NCBI GenBank assembly: GCA_964630755.1
Contig: CAZVYS010000006.1
Span: forward strand, 1 to 40,819
DNA length: 40,819 nt
DNA from: CAZVYS01 sp964630755
GTDB lineage: Bacteria > Patescibacteriota > Microgenomatia > UBA1400 > CG1-02-47-37
Direction: 5' to 3'
The translations under genes were made by a program, and so were the position numbers. Numbering within the stretch: the first letter of the stretch is position 1; each line of letters opens with the position of its first letter. The notes beneath the pieces were generated by a model that saw only the letters and a list, made by a program, of their open reading frames with translations, did no database searches and had not been told where the DNA came from. Shown here piece after piece: positions 7,940 to 16,004 of the stretch.

Positions 7940-9343
7940 ATGAAACCTAAATACTTAATCTTAGTTTTCTTGGCGGGACTGTTTATTTCCACTCGTTTAA
8001 TAAACTTAATGAAATTCCCTGTGTTTATGGACGAAGCCCTATATATTCGTTGGCTGACTACTATTAAATCAACTGGCAACTGGCTACTGCCCTTACAAGA
8101 ATTTGGCTGGGAACCACTCAGCATTTGGCTATCTACCTTGTTAGACTACCTGATAAACAACAGCTTATTAAGCCTTAGATTAACAGCTGGTTTTTTTGGT
8201 TTACTTTCATGCCTATTTTTATACCTAATCACAAAATCCTTAGTCAAACCAAAAACTGCTCAAGTTATCTTGTTTACCTACCTTGTTTCACCCATGATCT
8301 TACTTCATGATCGATTAGGTTTAAGAGGGGACTCAGCTATCTCTTTTTGCTTAAGCCTTACCCTTTACGGACTTTATCTTCGTTTAATTAAAAATCAATC
8401 AAGGGCCAGCTTTCTAATCTCTTTAGCTATTATTATTGGATTACTCACTAAAACTACTGTTATTTCCATTCCAGTCATTGTAGTCTTATCGTTTATTGCT
8501 TTTAAGAAAAAACCTTCCAAAATTGACTTATTAGCCATTCTTTTGATCTTTATCCCAGTAATTTTTTACTCACTCTCTAACACACTGGCTTTAGTGGCTA
8601 CCAAAGCCAGTGTTTTTTCTTCCTCTCAAATTCAGCTCATTCAAATCAAAAACAACTTATTTCAATTATTTCCTTGGCTAATACAGTATCTAACTTGGCC
8701 AGTATTTTTACTTTTTATTCTAGGCTTGTTTATTAGTTTTCATCAACAAAAACCTTTATTTAAGTTATTTTCAATCAGTTTTATCACTCCCTTTTTAATC
8801 ACTTTAGTAACAGCTAAAATTCTTTTTCCAAGATATATATTACTTAGTTTTTTATCAGCTCTAGTTTTTGCCGGTTATTCTCTAGCCATTATTGTTAATC
8901 GATTGCCAAAGTTAATTCAACCCTTGAGTATTGCCTTTTTAATTCCTAGTTTAGTTATTTCTTTTAATCTGCTTACTGACCTAAAAAAAGCCAACCTGCC
9001 TGCCATTGAAAAATGGCAGTATGTTACTGGATGGCCCGCTGGCTTCGCTTTACCAGATTTAATTGAGTATTTAAAAATCAATCCCCCTGACGTCCTCATT
9101 ACTGAAGAAAACAATCTAATTAGAGGAGGGTTGCTATATTACTGGCAGGACTACCCTTTTAAACTAATTGTTATGTCAGAAGATAATATTATTAACGACA
9201 ACCTTCAACCAAATCAATTAACTTATCTTTCCCTAAATGTTTTAGAAAAACCGCCTAAAAAAATAAATGCCGAGCTAATAAAGACATTTCCGCGCCCTGA
9301 AAACAAATCATCCATTAAATTGTATAAAATAAACCCAGAATGA
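7940..9343 (+). CDS. GT39/PMT_2-type membrane glycosyltransferase
   Basis: A 467-residue polytopic membrane protein with roughly ten predicted helices. FPVFMDEALY puts an Asp-Glu pair at residues 31-32 right after the first helix, as expected for the catalytic loop of GT-C polyprenyl-phosphate-dependent glycosyltransferases. The C-terminal ~100 residues are a soluble outer domain (LITEENNLIRGGLLYYWQDY...). It begins a two-gene plus-strand unit, its TGA overlapping the ATG of the next GT2 gene. It is similar in layout to the products at 3323 and 16004. Acceptor unknown. Confidence 0.85.
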   Translation: MKPKYLILVFLAGLFISTRLINLMKFPVFMDEALYIRWLTTIKSTGNWLLPLQEFGWEPLSIWLSTLLDYLINNSLLSLRLTAGFFGLLSCLFLYLITKSLVKPKTAQVILFTYLVSPMILLHDRLGLRGDSAISFCLSLTLYGLYLRLIKNQSRASFLISLAIIIGLLTKTTVISIPVIVVLSFIAFKKKPSKIDLLAILLIFIPVIFYSLSNTLALVATKASVFSSSQIQLIQIKNNLFQLFPWLIQYLTWPVFLLFILGLFISFHQQKPLFKLFSISFITPFLITLVTAKILFPRYILLSFLSALVFAGYSLAIIVNRLPKLIQPLSIAFLIPSLVISFNLLTDLKKANLPAIEKWQYVTGWPAGFALPDLIEYLKINPPDVLITEENNLIRGGLLYYWQDYPFKLIVMSEDNIINDNLQPNQLTYLSLNVLEKPPKKINAELIKTFPRPENKSSIKLYKINPE

Positions 9344-10032
9344 AACTAACTACCCATACCATTGTTAAAAACGAAGAAAGGTTTATTAAGCCAGCTATTC
9401 TTTCGGTAATTGACTTAGTTGATACTATGCTAGTCTGGGATACTGGCTCAACCGACAAAACAGTCTCCATAATAAAGTCTATAAAGTCAAAAAAAATAAA
9501 ATTTAAACAATGCGGTCGAGTTAACCGCCAGCAACTAATTAATCTCAGAAATCAACAAATAAAAAAAACACGAACTCCTTGGTTTATTATTCTAGACGGC
9601 GACGAAGTTTGGCCAAAGAAAAATCTAAGAAAGCTAATTACGGCAATAAGCCAAGCCAAGCCAAGCACTCTAGCGCTAGTAAATAAAACCCGTAATTGCG
9701 TTAAAGATATTTATCATTATTTACCTGAGTCAAAAGGGGACTATCAAATTGGTCCTTGGCGAGGACATCTAAACATCAGAGCTATTAAGAACAGTTTAGA
9801 CCTTAAAGTTACTGGGCTATATCCTTTAGAAGCCTACACTATTAATAATCTACCCATGCAGGATCAGCCAAAGCGATTAGAATTTGTTGATACCTGGTAT
9901 TTACATCTAACTCATTTAAAAAGAACTCCCTGGCGCCATCAGTTAAATGTGATTGATCGACTAAAAAAATTTAAACTCAAAGGGCAAAGTATAAAACTAA
10001 ATCCTAAAGATCTTCCGGCTGTTTTGAAATAA
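9340..10032 (+). CDS. GT2 family glycosyltransferase
   Basis: A 230-residue family 2 glycosyltransferase of the type with the HTIVKNEERF start. DTGSTD at residues 34-39 is the nucleotide-binding segment and LDGDEVW at 85-91 the metal-binding DxD followed by Glu and Trp, as in the LgtF/WaaE-like subgroup. The C-terminal half (WYLHLTHLKRTP) holds the acceptor region. It lies immediately after a GT39 gene with a 4-bp overlap and is last in its unit. A palindromic repeat begins at its final stop base. Sugar and acceptor cannot be inferred. Confidence 0.85.
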   Translation: MKLTTHTIVKNEERFIKPAILSVIDLVDTMLVWDTGSTDKTVSIIKSIKSKKIKFKQCGRVNRQQLINLRNQQIKKTRTPWFIILDGDEVWPKKNLRKLITAISQAKPSTLALVNKTRNCVKDIYHYLPESKGDYQIGPWRGHLNIRAIKNSLDLKVTGLYPLEAYTINNLPMQDQPKRLEFVDTWYLHLTHLKRTPWRHQLNVIDRLKKFKLKGQSIKLNPKDLPAVLK

Positions 10033-10056
10033 CCTTCAAGGTTGGACCTTGAAGGT
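10032..10056. repeat. 25-bp intergenic palindrome, copy 1
   Basis: ACCTTCAAGGT, three-base loop TGG, then ACCTTGAAGGT: a perfect 11-bp inverted repeat. It starts at the last base of the preceding gene's TAA. One of five copies in the window; in this convergent gap it could serve as a factor-independent terminator in both directions, though no T-run follows directly. Confidence 0.85.
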
Positions 10057-10106
10057 CAAAATTGTAATACTAATCTGGTATTTTTATTGGGTAGGCCATT
10101 TTCACA

Positions 10107-10131
10107 ACCTTCAAGGTTGGACCTTGAAGGT
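10107..10131. repeat. 25-bp intergenic palindrome, copy 2
   Basis: Identical to the copy at 10032 (arms ACCTTCAAGGT / ACCTTGAAGGT, loop TGG) and directly abuts the stop codon of the convergent gene ending at 10132. The 50 bp between the two copies shows no gene. Confidence 0.85.
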
Positions 10132-11097
10132 TTACAAGGTTGACTGATACCAGTCAATAAACTGTTTCATTCCTGCTTTAAGCCCGATTTTTGGCTGCCA
10201 GCCAAGTAAGTTTTTCGCTTTACTAATATCAGCAAAAGTTCGTGGCACATCTGCTGGATGCCTTGGTTTCTGAATAATTTTAAAGGTTTTATTAGTTAAG
10301 TCTTCAATTGTTTTAATAAATTGATTTAGTTTAACTGGCTGATTATTGCCTAAGTTAATTATTTCAAACTTAAATGGTATTTTTATCGCCTTAATAATTC
10401 CTTCAACAATATCGTCTATATAGGTATAATCTCGACTACTTGATCCATCTCCAAATCTAGTAATTGGTTGATTATGAAGTATATTTTTAGTAAAAATAAA
10501 TGGAGCCATGTCAGGCCTACCTTTTGGACCATAAACAGTAAAAAAACGCAAAACTGTCATTTGAATCTTAAATTGCTGAGAATACTTTAAACATAATTCT
10601 TCAGCCTCTTTTTTGGTTTTAGCATAAGGGCTTACTTGCAAACCATTAAGATTATCAGCTTCAGCAAAAGGAATTTTTTCTTGCTCGCCATACACACTAC
10701 TTGAGGAGGCAAAAATAAATCTGCTTACTTTAAATCGTTTGCAAAGCTTTAGTAAATTTTCAGTCCCTTTTACATTTACCCGATAATAGAGCTTAGGATT
10801 TTCAATAGAGGGCCTAACTCCGGCTCTAGCTGCCAAATGAATCACTAGTTCAACTTTTTCTTTTTTTAATATTTTTTTTAAGTTCTCGTAATCTGTGATA
10901 TCTATTCGGTACTCAGTAAATAATTTATTTTTCTTAAACTTATCTACATTTTCTTCTTTTTGTTTTTGGTCATAATAATCATTAAAGTTATCCACCCCAA
11001 TCACTTTAAGCCCATCAGCTAGCAGTCTAGCTGTTAAACTTGATCCAATAAAACCTGCGTGTCCAGTTACTAGAATAGTTTTAATCTTCATCTTCAA
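10132..11097 (-). CDS. UDP-glucuronate 4-epimerase-like SDR
   Basis: A 321-residue extended SDR. GHAGFIG at residues 12-18 binds NAD, HLAARAGVRPS (88-97) is the hallmark of UDP-glucuronate 4-epimerases (GAE/CapI/LpsL), SSSSVYG (131-137) supplies the catalytic Ser/Thr, and Y158/K162 form the YxxxK pair. FFTVYGPKGRPDMAPF and RDYTYIDDIVEGI are also characteristic. The likely reaction is UDP-glucuronate to UDP-galacturonate in the cytoplasm. The start overlaps the end of the UDP-xylose synthase gene by 17 bp, so both would draw on one UDP-glucuronate pool. An alternative ATG is 6 bp further in. Confidence 0.85.
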   Translation of the reverse strand: MKMKIKTILVTGHAGFIGSSLTARLLADGLKVIGVDNFNDYYDQKQKEENVDKFKKNKLFTEYRIDITDYENLKKILKKEKVELVIHLAARAGVRPSIENPKLYYRVNVKGTENLLKLCKRFKVSRFIFASSSSVYGEQEKIPFAEADNLNGLQVSPYAKTKKEAEELCLKYSQQFKIQMTVLRFFTVYGPKGRPDMAPFIFTKNILHNQPITRFGDGSSSRDYTYIDDIVEGIIKAIKIPFKFEIINLGNNQPVKLNQFIKTIEDLTNKTFKIIQKPRHPADVPRTFADISKAKNLLGWQPKIGLKAGMKQFIDWYQSTL

Positions 11098-12058
11098 TTA
11101 CTTTTCTAAAATAAGCAATTGTCTTGTCTAGGCCTTGGCTCATCTTAATCTTTGGCTGCCATTTAAGTAGTTTTTTAGCCTTGTTAATATCTGGTTTTCT
11201 TTTTACCGGATCATCAGCCGGTAGATCAGAATAAATTAATTTGGACTTTGACTTAATGGCTCTCTTAATTTTATTTGCCAGATCTAAAATAGTAATTTCT
11301 GTTGGATTACCTAAATTAATTATTTCTCCGTTAGTATCATTCTCAAACATTGCTCTTTTTAAGCCATTAACTAAATCAGACACATAACAAAAACTTCTAG
11401 TCTGCTTCCCTTTTCCATATACAGTCATTGGTTCATTTTTTATAGCTTGAATGCAAAAATTAACTATAGCCCTTCCATCCTGAGGATTCATTTTCGGCCC
11501 ATAAGTATTAAATATTCTAACGATTCTAGTATCTACTTCAAACCTGTGATGATAAACCATTGTTAATGTTTCAGCAAATCTTTTAGCTTCGTCATAACAA
11601 GCTCTGATGCCGACTGGATTAACATATCCCCAATAATCTTCTGATTGTGGATGTTGTTTTGGGTCACCATACACTTCTGAGGTTGAGGCTAATAAAAATT
11701 TAGCTTTTTTCTTTCTAGCTAGTCTTAGTAACCGTCGAGTGCCGATCGAATTAACATCCATGGTTTCTAAAGGATGATTAAGGTAAGAAATCGGGCTTTT
11801 TTTACTTGGGCTAGCTGGAGAAGCCAGATGGAAGATATAATCAATCTCAGCATCTTTTACCACTTCTGGAAGTTTTTGGGTTAAATCTGTGTTTACTAAT
11901 GTAAAACGGCTGTTTTCCATTAATTTTTCTACATTACTTTTTAATCCGCTTGAAAAATTATCAATCACAATCACTTGATAACCTTTTTTAATTAAATCTT
12001 CACATAAATGCGAGCCAATAAATCCAGCCCCGCCTGAAACTAAACATGATTTACTCAT
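11081..12058 (-). CDS. UDP-glucuronate decarboxylase (UDP-xylose synthase)-like SDR
   Basis: A 325-residue extended SDR. GGAGFIG at residues 9-15 is the NAD site, HLASPASP (78-85) and ASTSEVYGDPKQHPQSEDYWG (from 124) are diagnostic of UDP-glucuronate decarboxylases, followed by YDEAK with Y155/K159 as the catalytic pair. RIFNTYGPKMNPQDGRAIVNF and QTRSFCYVSDLV complete the family pattern. It would convert UDP-glucuronate to UDP-xylose via a 4-keto intermediate. It heads a two-gene minus-strand unit with a UDP-glucuronate 4-epimerase and is divergent from the long plus-strand polysaccharide operon across 25 bp. No UDP-glucose dehydrogenase is visible in the window. Confidence 0.87.
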   Translation of the reverse strand: MSKSCLVSGGAGFIGSHLCEDLIKKGYQVIVIDNFSSGLKSNVEKLMENSRFTLVNTDLTQKLPEVVKDAEIDYIFHLASPASPSKKSPISYLNHPLETMDVNSIGTRRLLRLARKKKAKFLLASTSEVYGDPKQHPQSEDYWGYVNPVGIRACYDEAKRFAETLTMVYHHRFEVDTRIVRIFNTYGPKMNPQDGRAIVNFCIQAIKNEPMTVYGKGKQTRSFCYVSDLVNGLKRAMFENDTNGEIINLGNPTEITILDLANKIKRAIKSKSKLIYSDLPADDPVKRKPDINKAKKLLKWQPKIKMSQGLDKTIAYFRKVIEDED

Positions 12059-12068
12059 ATATATTGTG

Positions 12069-12075
12069 ATACTAT
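12069..12075. promoter_or_regulatory. Overlapping divergent -10 boxes
   Basis: In the 25-bp divergent gap, plus-strand TACTAT (12070-12075, preceded by TGA as an extended -10) ends 8 nt before the ATG at 12084. Minus-strand TAGTAT (12074-12069) ends 10 nt before the ATG at 12058. The boxes share five base pairs. No -35 or Shine-Dalgarno is evident. Confidence 0.45.
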
Positions 12076-12083
12076 CATATTAG

Positions 12084-12419
12084 ATGAGGTTTGTCTTAAT
12101 CTTTACTCCTATTATTATTGCTGCCATTGGTCAATTAATCTTAAAAACCGGCATGAACCAAGTAGGCGAGTTTACCTTGCTAAAGACCTTTACCAACTGG
12201 CTAGTTATCTTAGGACTTGGCTTTTATGGCCTTAGCGCAGTTTTATGGCTATTGGTATTATCAAAAGAAAAGCTTTCTTTTGTGTATCCATTAGTAGCAG
12301 CCTCTTACGTAGTGACTATATTTCTTTCAAAAGTTGTTTTAAAAGAGTCAGTTCCCCCTTTAAGATGGATGGGTTTAATGGTAATAGTTTTTGGCATTTT
12401 AATAGTGGCTCGATCATAA
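12084..12419 (+). CDS. Small DMT/EamA-like membrane transporter
   Basis: A 111-residue protein with four predicted helices, the size and layout of small multidrug-resistance/EamA half-transporters such as ArnE-like lipid-linked sugar flippase subunits. LKTGMNQVG near residues 20-28, a helix with LSAVLWLLVLSKEKLSFVYPL, and a final helix WMGLMVIVFGILIVA match the family. Position at the head of the polysaccharide operon favours flipping of a polyprenyl-phosphate sugar for the GT39 enzymes, as in the arabinose-lipid A pathway. This is inference; such transporters usually work as dimers and no partner gene is next to it. Confidence 0.75.
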   Translation: MRFVLIFTPIIIAAIGQLILKTGMNQVGEFTLLKTFTNWLVILGLGFYGLSAVLWLLVLSKEKLSFVYPLVAASYVVTIFLSKVVLKESVPPLRWMGLMVIVFGILIVARS

Positions 12420-12425
12420 GACAAG

Positions 12426-13676
12426 ATGAAATCTTGGTTCAAACCTATATTCAAGATTACTCAGACACAAACCATCAAAGATACAGTTATTGTTTCTTCT
12501 GGAATGTTTATTAGCACTCTTCTTGGTGCTACTAGCATTTTTTTAATTGCTCGCCTTTTAGGTCCAGCTCAATATGGTTTGTACGCTTCTGCCTTGGGTA
12601 TAGTAACAATTCTAATCGACTCGGTTGATCTGGGCATAGGCGGCTCAATTCTAAACTTTGCTGCTAAAAAAGACCAACATTCTGGCAAATTTGTTAAATA
12701 CGGCTTTTTACTTAAAATAATCTTAGGTTTTTCATTAGGCTTAATTTTTGCCTTTATTTCTCAGCCCCTTGCTAACTATCTACATCCAGAGATAAAAGAA
12801 CCACTACTAATAGCCTCATTGTTTATTCCATTAGTTTTTTTACTTCGATTTCCAAGATCAATTCTTCAAGCAGAAAAAAAGTTCTTTAAAGATATATTAA
12901 TTGAGAATTTTACTCATTTTTTTAGATTAGCTTTAATATTGTTTTTTTTCTATTATTTATCTTTAACCACCAATCTCGCATTAATCGCCTATCTTTTAGG
13001 AGCCTTAATTGCTTTTTTAGTAGCCACTCGATTTATCTCTTGGCAGTTCTTAAAGGCAAAAATTTCCTCCATTACTAAGAGTAAGTTTTTTACTTTCCAA
13101 AAATGGTTATCTTTAGGATTTATTTTAGCTGCTTTTCACTCAAGAATAGACTCAGCCATTCTTCTTAAACTAACTAATTCAACTACTACCGGGATTTACC
13201 AGGCAGCTTATAGATTTTTTATACCAGCTATTCAACTGGCAGCAGCCTTATCGTTAATTTACGCCCCTCGATTTGCTAGTTTCAAAAACTCCAAGGAGGC
13301 AAAGAAATACTTACTCAAAGCAGCTAAACTATCTTTCTTGTTTGGCCTTTTTGTGTTATTAATCATTCCATTAGCCCCATTTTTTATTAAGATAATTTTT
13401 GGCTCCCAGTACTCTTTGGCTGTATTGCCAACTAGAATATTGAGCTTTGGTTTTGTTTTTTTTGTGGCTGGCTCGCCATTTGTTTCTTATTTAATTTATT
13501 CTATTAATAAAACCAAAGCTTTTTTCTTTTTAAGTTAGTTCCAGTTAATATTACTCATCAGCTTAAATTTAATTTTTGTTCCTAGATTTCAAGCAGTTGG
13601 GGCCGCTCTCGCTGCCAGCTTAACTTTAATAATCTTAAATACTACCACTGCCATTGTGGCAATTAAATCAACCTAA
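12426..13676 (+). pseudogene. Wzx-like polysaccharide flippase interrupted by an in-frame TAG
   Basis: A polysaccharide-biosynthesis flippase of the MATE/MurJ superfamily. After a short N-terminus comes TVIVSSGMFISTLLGATSIFLIARLLGP, the standard Wzx opening with helix 1 and the R-LLGP loop, then many helices. The first reading stops after 370 residues at TAG 13536-13538 (...KAFFFLS). The same frame continues with FQLILLISLNLIFVPRFQAVGAALAAS and on to TAA at 13674-13676. That tail is the expected C-terminal pair of Wzx helices (N-x-I-F-x-P-x-x-x-x-G-A-A-x-A), bringing the protein to about 416 residues, the family's normal size. The stop therefore splits a single gene. It may be a nonsense mutation, consensus error or readthrough. 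Confidence 0.85.
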
Positions 13677-13677
13677 T

Positions 13678-15171
13678 ATGAAGCTAAAAAACCTAGTCCC
13701 ATATTTTATAATTATTTTCCTCGCCTCCTTTATTTTACTTAATAACTATCAAAAGCCACTTACTGGTCATCATGACTGGAATAGTGTTTATTATGGCAAT
13801 ATTGCCAGAAACTACTTAAAGCTAGGCTTAGCTAGCACTCGGCTTGGCCAAGCCACCAGCTCTGGTCTTATGCCAACTGATTTACATTATTACACTCACT
13901 ATCCCCCCATGCTGCCTTTATCACTGACTTTAAGCTATAAAATTCTTGGAGTTTCTGATTTTTCTACCCGATTAGTACCAATTATATTCTCAATTTTTAT
14001 CTTACTCTTGATTTTTAGCATTGCCAGGCAGCTAAAATTATCAAAGCTAGCTAGCCTAAGTACTGTTCTAGTTTCTTTTACTCCAATGTATCGATACTTT
14101 GGCAAAATGGCTGACCAAGAGTCACTTCTGATTGCTTTTACTCTTTGGTCGCTATTACTTTACATAAAATTACAAAAAAACCCAACTAAGAAAACTAAAA
14201 ATCTTTTTTATTTATCTGTCATCCTAAATGCTCTAACTGCCTGGGCAGGTTATTTTCTTTATCCTATTTTGTTAATTCACAGCTTAATTTTTAATAAAAA
14301 ATTAACCAAAATAATAATTAAATCAATCACATTGCTAATCATAGTCTTTGCTCTTCATTTATTCCACACTTTTTTACTTACTGGATCTTTTTCTGGTGGG
14401 GGATTATTTGACGCATTGTTATTAAGACTAGGAATTTCTCATCTAAGAGGCGAAACTGACCCAAGCCTAAGGCAATATACATTACAAAAATATCTAATCC
14501 AGCAAGCTCGTTGGATAACAATTTACTTTACTCAAACTTTACTGGTTGCTGGCGGTCTCACTCTCTCTTTGTTAGGCTTTAAAATAAAACAACTTAAAAA
14601 GTTCACTCTAATAAAACAAGTTATTCTCATCTTGCTTCTATGGGCTTTAACTTACCCGATCATTTTTTCAAATGTTGTTTTTATTCATGAATATTTTAAT
14701 TTCTTTTTTCTACCATTTTTAAGCCTGAGTCTTGCCTGGTTGATTAACAAAATTCAAGCAAAGTCTGAAAAAATAGCCATAATTCTCTTTTTTGTTGTTG
14801 GCGGTTTAATTTTCTTCGAACGACTCTCTTTTTACCAAGCTTTAGAAAAGACGCAAGCTCATCAATCAGGTTACAAACTTGGTAGCTTAATTAATCAAAT
14901 CACTAATGTAACTGATAGCTCTTTAATTATTGCTAGTCGAGATTATTTAGGCAATCAAGAGCCTTTTATTAAATTTTATGCAGATAGGGCTGTGATGTTT
15001 TCTATCTATGATCCACCTGGTTGGCAAGCCACTCAAGCTGAAAATCTTTTAAAGACTGACTATGTTTTTACAGTTACCTTTAATCAACCCAAGTTATTTA
15101 TTGATCAAGCTCTAGCTACTCAGTCAGCTATAATTAAGCAAACTGACCAGTTTAATGCATACCAATTATGA
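13678..15171 (+). CDS. GT39-type membrane glycosyltransferase (HDW subgroup)
   Basis: A polytopic membrane protein of 497 residues from the ATG at 13678. An upstream GTG at 13654 lies inside the flippase C-terminus and is not a credible start. After the first helix the sequence is TGHHDWNSVYYGNIARNYLKLG, so the usual Asp-Glu is replaced by His-His-Asp-Trp at 31-34. This resembles the GT39-like enzyme at 22561 (ADWHSWRQADT) and defines a second subgroup in the locus. About ten helices are followed by a soluble tail of ~130 residues (DRAVMFSIYDPPGW). The flippase TAA is one base upstream. A polyprenyl-phosphate sugar is the presumed donor. Confidence 0.83.
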   Translation: MKLKNLVPYFIIIFLASFILLNNYQKPLTGHHDWNSVYYGNIARNYLKLGLASTRLGQATSSGLMPTDLHYYTHYPPMLPLSLTLSYKILGVSDFSTRLVPIIFSIFILLLIFSIARQLKLSKLASLSTVLVSFTPMYRYFGKMADQESLLIAFTLWSLLLYIKLQKNPTKKTKNLFYLSVILNALTAWAGYFLYPILLIHSLIFNKKLTKIIIKSITLLIIVFALHLFHTFLLTGSFSGGGLFDALLLRLGISHLRGETDPSLRQYTLQKYLIQQARWITIYFTQTLLVAGGLTLSLLGFKIKQLKKFTLIKQVILILLLWALTYPIIFSNVVFIHEYFNFFFLPFLSLSLAWLINKIQAKSEKIAIILFFVVGGLIFFERLSFYQALEKTQAHQSGYKLGSLINQITNVTDSSLIIASRDYLGNQEPFIKFYADRAVMFSIYDPPGWQATQAENLLKTDYVFTVTFNQPKLFIDQALATQSAIIKQTDQFNAYQL

Positions 15172-16004
15172 AAAAAAACTCACTCTCAGTAATAATCCCT
15201 GTTTATAACTCAAGTGACACTATCAAGGCTTGCTTAACCTCACTCAATAATCAAACCTTACAACCATTAGAAATTATTCTAGTTGATGACGGATCAACTG
15301 ACGATAGTCAATTGGTTGTAAAAAAAACTCAATTAATAATCTCTAATCTAAAACTTTTTTCTCAGACTCATCAAGGACCAGCAAGGGCAAGAAATTTTGG
15401 AGCCTCAAAAGCTAAAGGTAAAATCTTGATTTTTGTAGACGCAGATATGGAGTTTGACCAAGGCTTTTTAGAACAATTAACCTTACCAGTCAGAAAAAAA
15501 ATTGCTAACGGTTCTTGGTCTGGAAATGAACTAGTCAGAAACTGGCATAATGTTTGGGCAAGATGCAGCAACTACAATCAAAACCGGTCAACTTCAAAAA
15601 TGATCACTCAATATAAGGGTCAAAGAAAAGTTTTTCGAAGTATCTTAAAATCAGAATTTGATAAAGTTAGTGGTTTTGACCAAATTGGTTATACTGATGA
15701 CTGGACCTTAGTTAGTAAATTGGGCTATCAACCAAAAATAACTCGAGCCAAGTTTTATCATCACAATCCTGACACATTAAAAAAAGTTTATCAAAAATCT
15801 TTATGGATCGGGAAAAGACAATACAAGTTTGGTAAATTTGGTAGCTTAATTGCTATCTTGAGAGCCAATCCTATTTCATCTTTAATGATTGGTTTATATA
15901 AATCAATTCGTTTTCTTGAGCTCCGTTTTATTATCTTTAAACTAGTTTATGACTTTGGGATATTAATTGGCGCTACTAACAGTTTAACCGGAAAAAGGTA
16001 TTAA
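15168..16004 (+). CDS. GT2 family glycosyltransferase
   Basis: A 278-residue GT-A glycosyltransferase. SVIIPVYNSSDTI at residues 7-19 and DDGSTDDS at 40-47 form the nucleotide site. ARNFGASKAKGKILIFVDADMEF contains the DxD as DAD at 91-93. The C-terminus has a hydrophobic segment but no clear multi-helix membrane domain. It overlaps the upstream GT39 gene by 4 bp and its final TAA base sits at the next ATG, so it is tightly coupled in the operon. Sugar specificity cannot be read. Confidence 0.87.
   Translation: MKKNSLSVIIPVYNSSDTIKACLTSLNNQTLQPLEIILVDDGSTDDSQLVVKKTQLIISNLKLFSQTHQGPARARNFGASKAKGKILIFVDADMEFDQGFLEQLTLPVRKKIANGSWSGNELVRNWHNVWARCSNYNQNRSTSKMITQYKGQRKVFRSILKSEFDKVSGFDQIGYTDDWTLVSKLGYQPKITRAKFYHHNPDTLKKVYQKSLWIGKRQYKFGKFGSLIAILRANPISSLMIGLYKSIRFLELRFIIFKLVYDFGILIGATNSLTGKRY

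Noticed and set aside
12245..12514. 89-codon frame across the DMT transporter and flippase start
   Set aside because: Overlaps two recognisable genes in another frame and its translation has no family features.
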